Shown piece by piece: positions 45,714 through 58,104 of a stretch of DNA of 64,000 bases. Position 1 is the first letter of the stretch. The number at the start of each line of letters is the position of its first letter. Source of the DNA: Exophiala sp. HKRS030 (Eukaryota; Ascomycota; Eurotiomycetes; Chaetothyriales; Herpotrichiellaceae); contig JAHWDD010000005.1 in NCBI GenBank assembly GCA_023897205.1, positions 4,960,001 to 5,024,000 of the forward strand. The letters are read 5' to 3'. Made by a program: the position numbers and the translations under genes. A model generated the notes under the pieces. The model had not been told where the DNA came from, did not search any database, and worked only from the letters and a program-made list of their open reading frames with translations.

Positions 45714-48700
45714 TCAAAAACTTGCCATCTCGAGCCATGTGCCAATGAATGCCAGCCGACCCAAGTCGGCACTGCTTTCCCATATATCTTCATTCTCCTC
45801 CCTCTCGACTCCTTTGCCTTTGCTCCCAGATGCCTGAACAGCCTCTTCTTCCGAGACCATCTTGCGTCGGAATTCATGGAAGTCTAATCTACCGTACCCT
45901 CCTCTGCGTTGGAACTCGTCCTCAACGGCATCATGCCGGCTCCAAAGTTCAAACAGTTGCTGGGCCGCTTCCGGATCACCAGCAAACGGATTATGTGCCT
46001 TTTCCGTTATGGGCTTGTGGATTGTGCGGTCTTCTTCGTCGGGTCGGAACTGTGGTAAAGTCGGATCGTGGTACGAACTGTTGGACTCGGCGTCATCCTT
46101 GTTTGGTTTGGTATCAGTTGCATGACTAGTCTGATCTCCAAACATCAAGGCGATGTGATCGTCCAAATCTGCTGCTTCAATGATTGCTGACTCTGGTTTC
46201 GCACTTTCCATTTCTTGTGTCTCGCCGTTTGTACTTTCCTCGTCAATCTCCTCTGGCTTTTCTGCGCTGGGTCCCGTACCTGCAAACAGTTCTGCGGTGC
46301 GTAGTTTATCCGCTTCGACTAATGCCGCCTCCTTGGTCGCCTCTTTTGCTTCAAGCGCCTTCTTGTAGTCGTTGATCGCTGCACGATGCCGGAACCGGTC
46401 ATTTCGTGTCCTACAGGCCATCATCCATTCATCTTCTTTGTCCTTGAAAAGATGATCGAGCAGTTCATTGAACCCTTGCTGGACAGCTTGGTAGAGAATA
46501 TCCTTTCCGACATCCACCTCAGCTTGTCCGAGCTCAAGTCCTCCCCATCGCTCGTTCATAGGGATGCTTCTGGACGAAGCATTAGACCGCGTCTCATAGT
46601 CCGTATCGATTGCACTGTCGTCAAATCGTACTTTCGAGGATGATCTCGATTGCATTGACCTTCGCCTCGGACTCGTTTTGGTAGGAAGCGGCTTCTTGTA
46701 AGAAGATGGAGCATCTGCTTCATCGTCCGAGCTGTCTGGTTCCGTATATCCTGGAGGCTTGGTCAGACCCTCCTCTTCGTCAAGATAAAATTGTCTCCTT
46801 TGCCATCGGTCTGTCAGTGCCATAGTTCGTATCATCTCCGAGTCGGCATCGAACTCTGCGTCCAGACGCCGCGCTTGAGCAAAAAGAACTCGAGACCGGT
46901 CAATAGGATCTGTAATATCTTCCAAGGCGACCTCTTGCCCGAGTGCGCTGATTACATCTTCAGGTAGTGGCACTTCGGATGGGGGCCAGCCATACGTCTG
47001 AAGTGGCCGATCTTGTCCACTCAAATCTGCTTCACTCCCCGAATCGCATTCCTCGAAACCAGCGTGCATCATACTATGATTGCCGGGAACATTGAACAAA
47101 GGCTCATCTTCCGCTTCTGATCTTCTAAAAGATCGAAAAGATGGATGTCTCGTCCTATCCCGTAATGCAGCATTACCAATCGCTCTGGCTCTGTTTCCAT
47201 GCATGTCGGAGTCGGGTTGTAATACCCCAGTCGAGCCATCTGAAATGACCAAATCGCCTTCGGGATTTCGTTGCTTGCCCTGCCCCGTTCTCGACTCATG
47301 ACCATGCAATCTCCCACCTCCGAAGGCTGCACTGATGGGCTGGCTTCCCTGAACAACTTCGTGAATCTCCTCCTCCACGTATCCAAAATCCTCCTGGTTA
47401 TTGATCATTTCACGGCTCAGTTCTTTTGTGAGACAATAGAAAGCCCTGAACATGCGCAGGAAATCTCTCCGGTCCACATAACCATCGGCGTCCAGGTCAT
47501 ACCCCTCAAAGATCCTGCTTAACCTAGACAACCGCCCTTTCTTCTGTAACTCTGCCAGTCCACGAATGAATTCTTCAAACCCAATAAGACCGTCGTTATT
47601 TGTGTCGTAAAACGCAAAGATACGATCATAAATTAAGTTTGCCGGCGATGGTTTATCAAACGTCGTCGGTATGAAATATGCATCAAAAGCTTTGCGATCA
47701 ATCGCATACCGAAATTTCGTTGGGTCCTCTGCCCAATAAGTGCCAGCAAGACACTTGAACTGATCGTAGAGAGCATCCATCTCGATACGATCTATCCCAG
47801 TCTCCAAGAGTAAGGGGTTCGACACGTCCTTCGGCAGACTGTTCAAGAAAGCGCCTGGTTTCCCAGGATACCACGACTTAGCAACCTGCTTAATGTTGCC
47901 TCTCGAGGGAGCCGGGATGCGGATCTTGTAGAAGACATGACTTTTGGTGTGGGGGTTGCCGGCCTCACAATTTTCGCACAGATCGAAATCGAAGCAATTG
48001 GCGCAATGATACCGAATACCCTGGATCGGGTGCACACCGCAGATGTTACACTCCACTCCACGATGTATATAGCCTTCCCTCCGCGCCTGTTCGCCGGCAA
48101 TGTGATACAGCAGGTCCAGCATATTTTGACTGCCTTCGGGCTCGTCGTCATTGTTCACCGAGGACATTTCACTCCCATTATCGGCATCCATCGTGCGATC
48201 TGCTAGAGCATGCAAGGCTTCATGTGGGTTCAGTTCCTGATCTGCGGCCCCATCATGATGAACTGGTTGGACAGTTGGGCTTGAGGCGATATTATCGGGC
48301 GGACTCCAGTTCGCGTCGAAGCGTATTAGCCCACGGTCAAAAGCCTTACACACCTCGAACACCACTTCTTCAATCACGCCGTGAAGAACCATGGCCCTGG
48401 CAATATCGTGGGCATCATCACCGATAATATAGCCTTCCGGATATTCAACGGACAAGAATGCTTGCACGAAGCTACCGTGAATGTGCAACCGCAGGCTGTC
48501 CCGTTGCAGAGGGGTGAGTTCGTACGGTGAACGTTGTACAAAGGTCTCATATATGAGTTGTAGGTTGTCTGGTAGCAAGTCCATCTCGATAGGGATCAAG
48601 TTGTTTTCCATTTCAGCAAAGAACGTATTCTTATAAACTCCATATGGTGGTCTTCCATCGCTTGCTAGGTCTAAATCTTCGAGGGCACCTTGTAGTGGAT

Positions 48701-48917
48701 TGAATTGCGGAGGAAAGGCTCCGCCAAAGCCGGAACGCCAGCGCCGACGAGCCCTGGGCCGACGGACAGCATTGCTGCGGTGGAGGGAGCCTGTTTGCTT
48801 CGAGGTTGGCTGAGTTCTGATCGAAGCACGCTGGGAAAACGTGTAGTAGGATGCTGTAATGATTACTGCCCCGGCCAAAGCCAGAAGCAGTGGTCTTCGA
48901 TATGATTGATCAGACAT
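45714..48917 (-). CDS. Membrane-anchored ZZ zinc finger / EF-hand protein
   Basis: 1067 aa, one exon. The N-terminus has one membrane segment (RPLLLALAGAVIITASYYTF, residues about 7-27) followed by an Arg-rich stretch (RRPRARRRWR), so the bulk probably faces the cytosol. A ZZ-type zinc finger lies at about 284-330 (CNICGVHPIQGIRYHCANC, FDLCENCEAG, KSHVFYKI). Two EF-hands follow at about 437 (DTNNDGLIGFEEF) and 472 (DLDADGYVDRRDF), both with good calcium-binding loops. The C-terminal half is acidic and disordered with helical stretches. This architecture is found in Pezizomycotina proteins annotated only as EF-hand proteins. A calcium-responsive scaffold on an organelle membrane is the most one can infer. 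Start MSDQSYRRP at 48917. Confidence 0.88.
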   Translation of the reverse strand: MSDQSYRRPLLLALAGAVIITASYYTFSQRASIRTQPTSKQTGSLHRSNAVRRPRARRRWRSGFGGAFPPQFNPLQGALEDLDLASDGRPPYGVYKNTFFAEMENNLIPIEMDLLPDNLQLIYETFVQRSPYELTPLQRDSLRLHIHGSFVQAFLSVEYPEGYIIGDDAHDIARAMVLHGVIEEVVFEVCKAFDRGLIRFDANWSPPDNIASSPTVQPVHHDGAADQELNPHEALHALADRTMDADNGSEMSSVNNDDEPEGSQNMLDLLYHIAGEQARREGYIHRGVECNICGVHPIQGIRYHCANCFDFDLCENCEAGNPHTKSHVFYKIRIPAPSRGNIKQVAKSWYPGKPGAFLNSLPKDVSNPLLLETGIDRIEMDALYDQFKCLAGTYWAEDPTKFRYAIDRKAFDAYFIPTTFDKPSPANLIYDRIFAFYDTNNDGLIGFEEFIRGLAELQKKGRLSRLSRIFEGYDLDADGYVDRRDFLRMFRAFYCLTKELSREMINNQEDFGYVEEEIHEVVQGSQPISAAFGGGRLHGHESRTGQGKQRNPEGDLVISDGSTGVLQPDSDMHGNRARAIGNAALRDRTRHPSFRSFRRSEAEDEPLFNVPGNHSMMHAGFEECDSGSEADLSGQDRPLQTYGWPPSEVPLPEDVISALGQEVALEDITDPIDRSRVLFAQARRLDAEFDADSEMIRTMALTDRWQRRQFYLDEEEGLTKPPGYTEPDSSDDEADAPSSYKKPLPTKTSPRRRSMQSRSSSKVRFDDSAIDTDYETRSNASSRSIPMNERWGGLELGQAEVDVGKDILYQAVQQGFNELLDHLFKDKEDEWMMACRTRNDRFRHRAAINDYKKALEAKEATKEAALVEADKLRTAELFAGTGPSAEKPEEIDEESTNGETQEMESAKPESAIIEAADLDDHIALMFGDQTSHATDTKPNKDDAESNSSYHDPTLPQFRPDEEDRTIHKPITEKAHNPFAGDPEAAQQLFELWSRHDAVEDEFQRRGGYGRLDFHEFRRKMVSEEEAVQASGSKGKGVEREENEDIWESSADLGRLAFIGTWLEMASF

Positions 48918-50308
48918 GATAAAAGCATGTTGCGAACCTGATCAAATTGCGTCCGTTAGATCGCCGGTTGTGAAATCGTAGATGGTGTTGGGCTCAACCA
49001 GGCGGAAACGTATGAGCGAGGATGACTGCGGTTATTCTGGGATATGGCATATAAATTACTCCAACGACGGCAGATCTTCGGGAGTTCCACCGCCACCAGA
49101 CCTGCTTCAGCCACATGGCACAACTTCTTCAATGGTTAGGCTATCGTGGCTATCCTGTAGACTTTCACACATAGAGACAGGTTATATTAAACATGGTAGA
49201 ACGCTCATGTCCTCTGCACGACTGTGGGAAATTCGCGTCAAGACAATAAAGAGCTGAACTTACACCCTGTGAACATTGCAGGTTCCGAAATCATGCGCAG
49301 TTAGTCGCGAGGCTAGAAACCCACAAACATCGACTCAACAACATGTCAATTTCAGTGCTTTGGCAAGGGCCCTTCGAGACATCTGAACTTCGATATACTA
49401 TATCGTTGTGTGGTTAGGCTCAATTACGCTAACATGCCTTTAAATGCCTACGTTCGTCGCCGAGGCTACATCATGATCTATACATGATGTAGCATGAAAG
49501 ACTAAATCAAGTATATACCCTCGTTGATTCGCCAAGAACATAATTGCCAACATACATGAGCGCGGGCTCGAGTTTCTATCGAAGAGTTTGCATAGGTGCA
49601 AAGCTATGACACACTGAAACGCGGTAAAAAGAAATGAGTGTATAGATTTCTTCAGAAGACGTTGACTCCGGTTGAACGAGACAGATCCTCGTCCTATTTG
49701 GCATGAAATTCGGTTCACATCATCCAAGTGTGGGTTCGAAGTTGTTGAAATTGCGGAGCAATCCTCCAAGAATCGACTGATATGTCTGTCGAGCCCGGAT
49801 ATCCAAGACTTCTGTCTAGCAGACTTTATGCGACGAGGTATCTTCGTATGTGCCCGTGGAGAAACTCTGATAGGTATTTCTCCATGGGCTTCATGTCGAA
49901 CAGAAATGGCCATGGTTGCCAGGCTGATGGTGATGTATCCAACAAAATCAACACAACTCATCTGAACGACAATCTGTTCTCACACCCATGAGACGAAGCC
50001 GAGCCTCTCGCAGGAGCCCAAGCACCAGATGAACCACATTCCTGCTTGGAGTGAGCAAGCTGTGAACTTACATCCTGATAAGTCGCAATATCAGGCATCT
50101 TTTCGAGCTTCAACTGCCAAAAGCATGATGTTTCAGGTTACCAAAAGGCTTTGACTCCATGCATTGCACTGTGGCAGCAATTTGGAATCTCAGAGTTATG
50201 GCTCTGATATTCTGAACAAGGAGTGGGCTCTTGTCCTTCCATAGCTGCTTGAAAAAAGAGGTATTCGGGTGGGTGATATAACACCGGCACCCTCCGCTTG
50301 ACTTCGTT
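48918..50308. other. Intergenic between two minus-strand genes
   Basis: 1.4 kb; upstream region of the ZZ/EF-hand gene and 3' flank of the rhodopsin-domain gene. Overlapping short frames at 49440-49965 on both strands have no recognisable content. Confidence 0.5.
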
Positions 50309-51538
50309 TCACGTGCGTGAGCACATCTCAACCCCATGCCTTTCCAGCATAGCTTCAGAACTAACCGACGGGTAAGTGGCTGGGGTAGGTTGTCGGATGT
50401 AATTACTTTGAGAACCAAAAATCTGGCCGGGAAATAGCTTAATAGCTATGGGTTTGAGGCTAGGAATGCTGGCACAGATGATGCCTGTGCCCACCTCCAC
50501 GACAGACCAGTTCAGGCTTGAAACGCAAGCATACGAAATATCGATACTCCTGAGTTGAGGCAGTTGTGAAAGGCGAATGGCAGAGGCCGCAGTCGCACTG
50601 CACCCAGGTTAGCAACCAGCCAGCGAAGACGAACTTAATTACAGTTTCCTTACAAGAAGCCGACTGCAAAAAGCAGGCACAGGATGATTCGCTCGTGGAC
50701 ACTGATTCGCAGCTTCCAGCAAAGCGGCAGTGGAGAGATACACAGGAGCAGGTCTGTCGCAATGTTGACTGAGGCTGCAACGTAGAAGAACCTCCAAACC
50801 GGGATGCAGCGGGCACCGCGGATGGTAAAGTCCCAGGCCGCTCTGGGAGGGTCACATTGAAGGAGTGTGACAAGCACAGAGCAGATCCAGAGGGCCACTA
50901 TTACAGCAGCAGTGACGTACATGAGCCGGTGAAAGCTGGGTGTGGGAAAGACGCGAATGTACGACACGATGATGGAAATCTTGGTCAGGGTGACGGCCGT
51001 TGCGTATAAGACTTGCGAGATGAGCAAAAACTGATATGCTAGGTCAACGGAGGTCGCGACCTAGAAAGGAATGAGCAAATGTACATACTTTGACAATCTC
51101 TGTCGACGATCCGATCACCGTCGATAAGTCGAGATCCCATTCGTGTCTCCCGAGTCCGAAGCTGGTGCCTGCGAAAGGTCAGCCTGATCGTCTACACGAG
51201 TTCGCACAATTACCTTTGATACAGATGGCTGAGAGGGCGATGGTGCAGCACCCGGCTGAGATGATGAGGGCTGTGAGGTGTTAGCCATGACCCAGCATGC
51301 TACGATGACACCTACAATCATCGGCCCAGATCCGGTGTAAGATCCTCAAGCGGGCGTAAATCCTGATGAGGACAATGAGGGCTATTGTTCCTATGAATGC
51401 CGCGTTCAGTCTGATGATGAGCGGAATGAGCGAGTGGTGATTGTTAAGGTCAATTCCACTGGCATCTAGCCCAGTCAAATCGACTCCGCTGGGGATACCG
51501 GGCACGGCCGTGGAATTGTCAGCCGACGTGGATGTCAT
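50309..51538 (-). CDS. Fungal rhodopsin-domain (PTH11-like) integral membrane protein
   Basis: Five exons in gene order: 51538-51316, 51270-51214, 51168-51089, 51030-50654 and 50597-50309; introns 45, 45, 58 and 56 nt. The frame closes at 341 aa. Family features: first membrane segment (AAFIGTIALIVLIRIYARLR) ending in IWADD, second (IISAGCCTIALSAICIKG), the GLGRHEWDLD loop, then FLLISQVLYATAVTLTKISI, VTAAVIVALWICSVLVTLLQ and the CDPPRAAWDF loop. The last segments are FYVAASVNIATDLLLCISPL and IILCLLFAVGFLFATAASAI, ending SSLNWSVVEVGTGIICASIP. There is no CFEM domain at the N-terminus. Members are seven-helix plasma-membrane proteins, some proposed as receptors; ligand and function are unknown here. 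Confidence 0.9.
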
Positions 51539-53709
51539 GGTTTGGTGAGGGACTCAGGCTGAATCTCGAGAAACGTCAGACGTCCGGATGACTGGAGAAT
51601 GAGGGCGAGTGAAGCGAGGGTCATATAGGCACATGGTTATCGATCAAGACTCCAGGAGAGCTCCCAAGTCCAGAAAGGCAGGTAGGACGTTCCACGCCAC
51701 GTATCATACACTCGACAGGTTCGCAAACAAGCCACAAACCATATGAGCACAAAAGGCATGGATGCTACAGTACTAACGCACACGCCGAAGTCAAGAAGAC
51801 CGGCGGGGCGATACAGTCGAGACACTAAAGCACCCGAAAGTTCGTCAATACGATGACTTGGAGGAGACTCGTCGATTCTGTGACCAAATCCAGCAGCCTT
51901 GATTGAGAAGAAATTTCGCGGTAAGCATATTCACCATCTCCCGAAGGAGGTCCGCAAGGTCGGGCCCCAAGGAATGATCGAGAGGATGTGGCTATCTCCA
52001 CCAAGGTGGAACGATATATGTCTGAGAAGTGGACAAGGTGAGAAGAACACGAGGGAACAAGGAAGTAAGGTTTTTGCTCAGGCACACTGATCCATGTTGG
52101 CAATAGTGGCTGCATTTGAGGGACAGAGTTTGAGGACTGGTTTCGGTTACCGGCTATACACTGCATCGTACATCCTAACGAAGGTATAGTTCGGACACTT
52201 TGTACGTATACTTCGGAGTTTCCACCGTCTGGGGCTTAGGCTCTTTTTACAGAAAACCTACTGCTAAGCCTAATCACATAGCAGATAACTCTGTGTTAGA
52301 GCCAGCAGGCGGCGGGACTGAAGCTTTTCGATAAGTCAACCATAGCGTTGTCAATAATGTGGTCACCTTCAATCGAAAAAGCTGTCATAACTTCACAAGT
52401 GGAGTATACAGAGCAGCCAAGGTGAAACGATGGACGACAAGCAGCTTGGACCCTTTCTTTGGGGCCCCTGTGTAGCTTCTTCCTTTCTTTCCCCTTCCCC
52501 ATCTGCGTACTAACCAGGCTGGTGATAGTGCTAGAGAACATGGGAACAACTGCGATCTGCCGACCGATCTCTTTCAGTTAGCAGCTTCGTTGTCCTGCGT
52601 AGCCAAGCGTTCGGTGCCGTGTTGGGATTGACGGGCCTAAATACCCTCAGTCATTAAACCCTGCTCGCTACGAACCTCCAGCGCCTACCCACTTCCTTAC
52701 CAAGAAGCTACGCATATCAGACTACCTCACCGGATATCCTCCGTAAGGATTCGCGTGACAAGCGTCCGGCATGTCCTAACCAGCATCGGACAAGTTTGAG
52801 GACAGATTGCAAGGTACATCGTACTGTAAGGTCCGAACAGTGAAAAAGACAGCGAGGGGAATCTTTGCAAGAGAAGCCCCAAGGAAGTCTTAGCGTGTGC
52901 TTTTAACTTTCAGTGCTAACTAGAAAAATGTTTCACACTGCGCGATACTTCCCAGGGTTTGGGTAATGATTCTCTGACTGTCCGTCGTGGGCTGGCTCAT
53001 TACTGTCCAAGTAACGATGAGGACGAAATTTTACTGAAGTTTGAGAGTAATAGCAAACGATAGACGAAAGGGAGAGGGATCATATCTATGCCTGTTGTCG
53101 ATATGTAGAGAGGACTTGCCTGGCACTTAGTATATGTGGGTTGTCAGGGGCTGACCAATCGATCTTTAGCAAGACACCAAAGGCCAGAGGGGCCAATGGA
53201 CCCTGAGGAAAACGTCAGGGATCGATCGATAACGTCTGTTTGGTTCAGCAAGGAGGTTAACAACCGACCACCCAACATCTCATGATGGTCAGTGGGGGAG
53301 GCAGGGCATTTGACAGCCGAACCCTGGACTGTGTCTGTTCCGCGGCATGGCCAATCAAAATCCATGCCATCTGCCAGGAATCTCAGTAAGTGCGCTACCC
53401 AACACGACGAACTTGTCAAGGGAATCGTGCCGTTGACCCGGTTGACATGGATCTGTGCCGAGCAATGCATCTTAGAGAATGCAGCATCTCGACTTGGACA
53501 GTCACTAGGAATATATGTCAGATAGCCGTAATGCTAGATGGAGAAAACCATGGGAATTTCGTGATAACCTTTCCGTGAATGGCAATGGTTGAACCGTTCA
53601 AGGATACGTTAATCATGGGTGAGAGAGAGCTTCAAGCACGGCACCCCTCAGCACTAATTTGGACTATTGAGCTGGGTGTCTAGGGTAAAGCTCGTGTAAG
53701 CTAGGGTCC
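51539..53709. other. Intergenic, no gene recognised
   Basis: 2.2 kb between two minus-strand genes. Frames of up to about 113 codons show no motif. No repeats of note. Confidence 0.5.
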
Positions 53710-55403
53710 TCATTTACTCAATCTCTTCTCCTTGATAAATACACTGGCTATGGCTGCACCAAGAGCAACAGCCAACATGAATCCATAGCCGCAAGTGACT
53801 GCGTCTCCGTATGCCAATCTCACTATCTTCTGAACACTCGGTTGCAGCTGCTTCAGGTAGTCCAGGCTACGCCTCACTCCACGCTCTATCCTGGCCGCGT
53901 CTTGTCCACTGCCAAGCTCTCTCGCCAACGTCTCTCGCAGACGCTGCTGTATGACAGTGGCGGAAAGCGAGATGCCAATGACAGAACCGAGCGACCGAAA
54001 CAGGTATGAACAGGCAGTGGCCACGGCTTGGTCATCAGGTTTAGCGTTGGCGATGATAGCAATCAGGCTGGAGGTCACGCCAATGCCATTGCCGAACCCG
54101 CAGCACACAGTACCGATTGTTATGGCAACGGTACTGTTCAACACGAAGCCGGAGAAGAGGAAGACCATTGCCATGCCTATTGTGAGGAGAGCATAGGCAT
54201 AGACAGTCAGCCAGTAGTATTTCCCGGTTCTGCGCATCCAAACACCACCAAAGAGTGACCCTGATACTCCAGATACGATAGCAGGGAGGAGGCGCACCGC
54301 GGCACCAGTGGCACTGTACCCATCAACAGCTTGGTAAAACAGGGGAAGGTAGTACAGCACCGCAAGCCACCCACCGAAGCTGAAGAAATTGCACAGATAG
54401 CATGGAAGTAGGCTTCTGTGAAAGATGATGTGACCGGGAGCAAAAGGCTCAGAAGCCACATGTCGTTCCACGACGACGAAAAGGAAGAAGAGGAAGATGG
54501 AACTGAGGAGTGGAGCATAGCTGATAGCCTCGCGCCACGAGTTGTTACTCCCTCGATCCATGCCGAAGATCAGAGTAAAGACTGCCACGACAAGAACAAG
54601 AGCTCCAGTAAAGTCGATTCTTTGAAGCTTCTTGCGCCAGTCCTGCGTATCAGGCTGAGGCAGATGGAGAGTGAAGGTGACGGCGAGGAATGCGACCGCG
54701 CACACAGGTGCTTGCGCCAGAAAAGACCAGCGCCATCCAATCGTGTCTGCAAGGAACCCGCCTAGCGGTGCTCCCAAGCCTGCACCAGATGCGTAGACGA
54801 CATTGATCAAACCTTGCCATAGGCCTCGATCCTTGAGCGGGATAATATCACTGAACATGATACTGACGACAGTGGTCATACCGCCCCCACCTATGCCTTG
54901 AAACACTCGAGCTGCAATGAGCTGGTTGATGGTTCGCGAAAGACCACAGAAGAGACAGCCTAGACCAAAGATAGCGTACGCGTAGAGGAGACATGCTTTG
55001 CGCCCGAAGATATCACTGAGCTTGCCATACAGAGGTTGAAACGAAGTCAGTGTCAAGAAGTAGGACGTTGCGATCCAACTCGTCAGGTTTAGTGCGTCGA
55101 GTTCCGACCCTATCCGCCCGTAACTAGAAACGATGATTGTTTGATCTGCTGCTGAAAGGAAGACCCTATCGCCACCGCTGGTACAATGTACTTCAATTTC
55201 TTTTGAATCTCTGGATTTCCTTGGTATTGAGCCGCCCGATTCGAGTCGATGGACTCCGTTCGGGCCAGATTGTTTTCTACATCGCCAGTATCCTGAGTGC
55301 TGAGGTCGCCTTCGCCATTGGGGCCAGAGAAGGCGGGCGATTGCCGGCTTTCCTGGGATCTAAGCAGTGGCGAGTTCTCTGAAGGTTGACTATTGCCAGT
55401 CAT
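53710..55403 (-). CDS. MFS transporter of the DHA2 (14-helix) type, one-base frame break near the 5' end
   Basis: From ATG 55403 the polar N-terminus carries an acidic/dileucine-like stretch (ENSPLLRSQ) and reaches the first helix KYIVPAVAIG. The frame then breaks; the rest continues in another frame as VFLSAADQTIIVSSYGRIGS. One extra G in the run read as plus-strand CCC 55164-55166 restores AIGVFLSAADQT and gives 564 aa. Motif A is YGKLSDIFGRKACLL, motif C is VYASGAGLGAPLGGFLAD, and the length and late helices (GYGFMLAVALGAAIASVFIK) fit 14-segment drug:H+ antiporter family 2. Closest in style to fungal vacuolar basic-amino-acid or multidrug exporters. Substrate unknown. No splice sites could explain the break. 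Confidence 0.88.
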
Positions 55404-56265
55404 GATTGAGTGTTTGGATTCGGCCAGGTTTGACTAGAAGCATGCGAAAGGGCTAAGATGACCAGCCGGAATTACAGTGCTGTGAATATGTCATGGTTCA
55501 AGATTCGAGATGATTCAACTTATTTCAGCAAGGTCTTCAAAGTGGAGAATCGAAGAATCCTAATCTAGTCAGCGTGTGTGACGGGATGCCTGGCTGACCG
55601 AGCTTGTGAACCTGACCAACTCGTCACCACAACTCTTCTCTGTGCGTATCTCTCAACCCCAAATTCCCGAGCATAGTGCGATTGGTTTTCACAACTACAC
55701 CGACGATGTCAAGCCAATTTTCGAGGCAATAGAGAACGTGTCGACGGCACTCAAGCACGCAGGTGAACATCAAAAATCCATGACTGTATGTCAATTACTC
55801 GTCTCCAGCTCGATTTGTAGCAAGACAGAACAGATCCTTCCTCAGACTACACTAAGAAACGAGAAGCTCGCGTGATACGCGTGCTTCATTTGAGGCCAGA
55901 CTCAGAGAGGTCCAGAGTTGGAATACACGCAGTGGGAATCCCTCATTTGCCTCTCGCTCAAGTGCCTCCTACTTTTTGTTTCCCTTCATCCCATACAAGG
56001 GTGAGATCTCGACAGATGGCTCGGGGATCGGCGTCAGTAACGTCAAGGTTTCCTTCCCTGTGCGCCTTGGGAGTGACCAGTGGCAGACCGACGGCAGACC
56101 GATGGCCACTAGATCGGAGACTATAGTAAACGTTGCTTATCTCATGAAGCCTGAAAGTTATTCGGAGATCATGTCAACCCCAGAATCGTTTGTGTCACAC
56201 CCATTTCTCAACGGAGCTCAAAGTGTTGCACTGGCTTCAAGTCATCGACATGGAGTCGTTCCCAA
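55404..56265. other. Intergenic between two minus-strand genes
   Basis: Upstream region of the MFS gene and 3' flank of MetAP1. Two unremarkable plus-strand frames (55606-55875 and from 55976) run through it; the second continues antisense into MetAP1 and is probably not real. Confidence 0.5.
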
Positions 56266-57597
56266 TCACGCCTTCGTCTCGCCGTTCGCTGTGGCAGGAG
56301 GAAACTCGATTGGGCCACCCGGTGAATCTGCCAACCTTGCCGTCAAAACCTCCACTCCAGTCTCCGTAACCAACAAAGTATGCTCAAATTGTGCTGAACG
56401 ACTGCCATCTGCTGTCACGGCAGTCCAATCGTCCGGCCATGTTTTGTCCCTATAAGTACCTAAGCATATCATAGGTTCAATGGTAAAGGTCATGCCGGCC
56501 CTGCACTTTCCCACTGCCTTGTTCTTAGCGTAATGTGGTACGTTAGGCGCACAATGGAACAGAGAATTCACGCCGTGGCCACAGTATGTCTTGACGACCC
56601 CAAGATTCTGCGTCTTGGCGTGCTTCTCGATAATGTCCCCAAAATCTCCAATCTTCACACCGGGTTTGACGTGATCGATGGATTTCTGTAAGCATTGGCG
56701 CGTAGTCTCAATCAAGCGAACATTGTCTGGGTCAGCCTTGGCCTTGTCGCCAATATAATACGTCTCGTTCAGATCGCCATGAAAGCCTTCGTGATAAAGT
56801 GAGACATCAATGTTGAGGATGTCACCATCTTGCAAAACCCTTTGATCGGGAATGCCGTGACAGATGACCTCATTCACAGATGTACACACAGATTTAGGGA
56901 AATGGTTGTAATTCAATGGAGATGGGTAGGCCTAGTCGAGGTGTGAGCAAAATCCTAGACGCATCTTTTTTGCTAACCCACCTTTCGTTCGATGCAAGCA
57001 TTATGGACAACCTCGTCGATGTAATCGGTAGTCACTCCAGGTTTGGCCGCGGCTGCGGCAATATCGAGGACTTCTCTTGAAAGTCTACAAACCTTTCGCA
57101 TGCCCGCGATGCCCTTTTCATCAAGTATCTGGACATTGTTTTTCCGCACGTATGGATACCTAGGAATGCCATCTTGTGACCACTCCGGGTGTGGTATCGA
57201 CTTGGGTATTTCTCGTTTGGGGGAGAGAGGATAGACAGGGCGAAGGGAGCCCGTGAAAGGATAGGTGGGATATGGATTAAAGTGGCCGCTCTCTGGATCG
57301 ACTTTAGAAACCACGCTTGGAGTAAATAGATTGCGGAGAGGATTCGTACTTTTGTGTAAAGCTTTGTGCTCAGCCTATATCGATGCTATGTTAGCCGAAT
57401 TCTCTGGCGACACCACTTCCGGTCTTTTTCTTACAAAAGACCGAGGGTCAGCCTACCCAACTTCGCTTGAAGCAATCTTGTGAACAGAAGAAACTCTCCA
57501 CTCCCATTTCCTTGCACTTGGGACATTGTAATGTTGACGCATCGTTCTCGCAGTTGAGGCCGGGGCATTTCCGGGGTTGCGCTGCGGCTTGATCCAT
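56266..57597 (-). CDS. MAP1: Methionine aminopeptidase 1, zinc-finger form
   Basis: Exons in gene order 57597-57457, 57374-56982 and 56931-56266; introns 82 and 50 nt. The frame closes at 399 aa. It removes the initiator methionine co-translationally from proteins with a small second residue. The N-terminal MYND-like zinc finger is [18 protein letters not shown]...[12 protein letters not shown], typical of eukaryotic MetAP1 and associated with ribosome binding. The catalytic pita-bread domain begins at about 135 ([20 protein letters not shown]). Metal ligands are in [47 protein letters not shown] and [11 protein letters not shown]. Start [13 protein letters not shown]. Confidence 0.95.
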
Positions 57598-58104
57598 GAT
57601 CGAGAGTCGTAGGAAAAAGCCTTCGAAGGATGCGACAGTAATGCGAAGTAGACGTTTGACGGAGTTACGACCACGCAACGAGCAAAGAGCGTGTAGAGCG
57701 GCGAGGAGATGGCGTCAACAGCCCTGCGCTAGATAGAAGTCCGTTCAATTGAATGAGAGTGCTGAGAAACCAAGGTCCCAAGCTGGAACCAAGTACTTGA
57801 TATTCGCAGTAAATCCAAATCGAAAATTACGCAGGTTGACTCTGAATGAAAAAAAGGTGGGGAAGAAAGGCTCGTTGCCTGGATGTGTGAGTGCGTCAGG
57901 CACAATGTGGAACTCTGGGTTTACGCCGGGGACACGCTGACTAAATCCCGTGGCGAGGCTGAGGCTGTGGCGCCGAGGCACAGAGTTATTCCGAATTATA
58001 GTAGGAGGCAAGGCTGAAGACAAAAGTCCCTTCGCTATGCTCAATAACAATCTAACATAAAATGCGCAAGCCTGTAGACCTATCTCGCCGAACACTCCGT
58101 CGCC
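57598..58104. other. Upstream region of MAP1
   Basis: Half a kilobase between MAP1 and the 3' end of the GPI-protein gene. No feature recognised. Confidence 0.6.
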
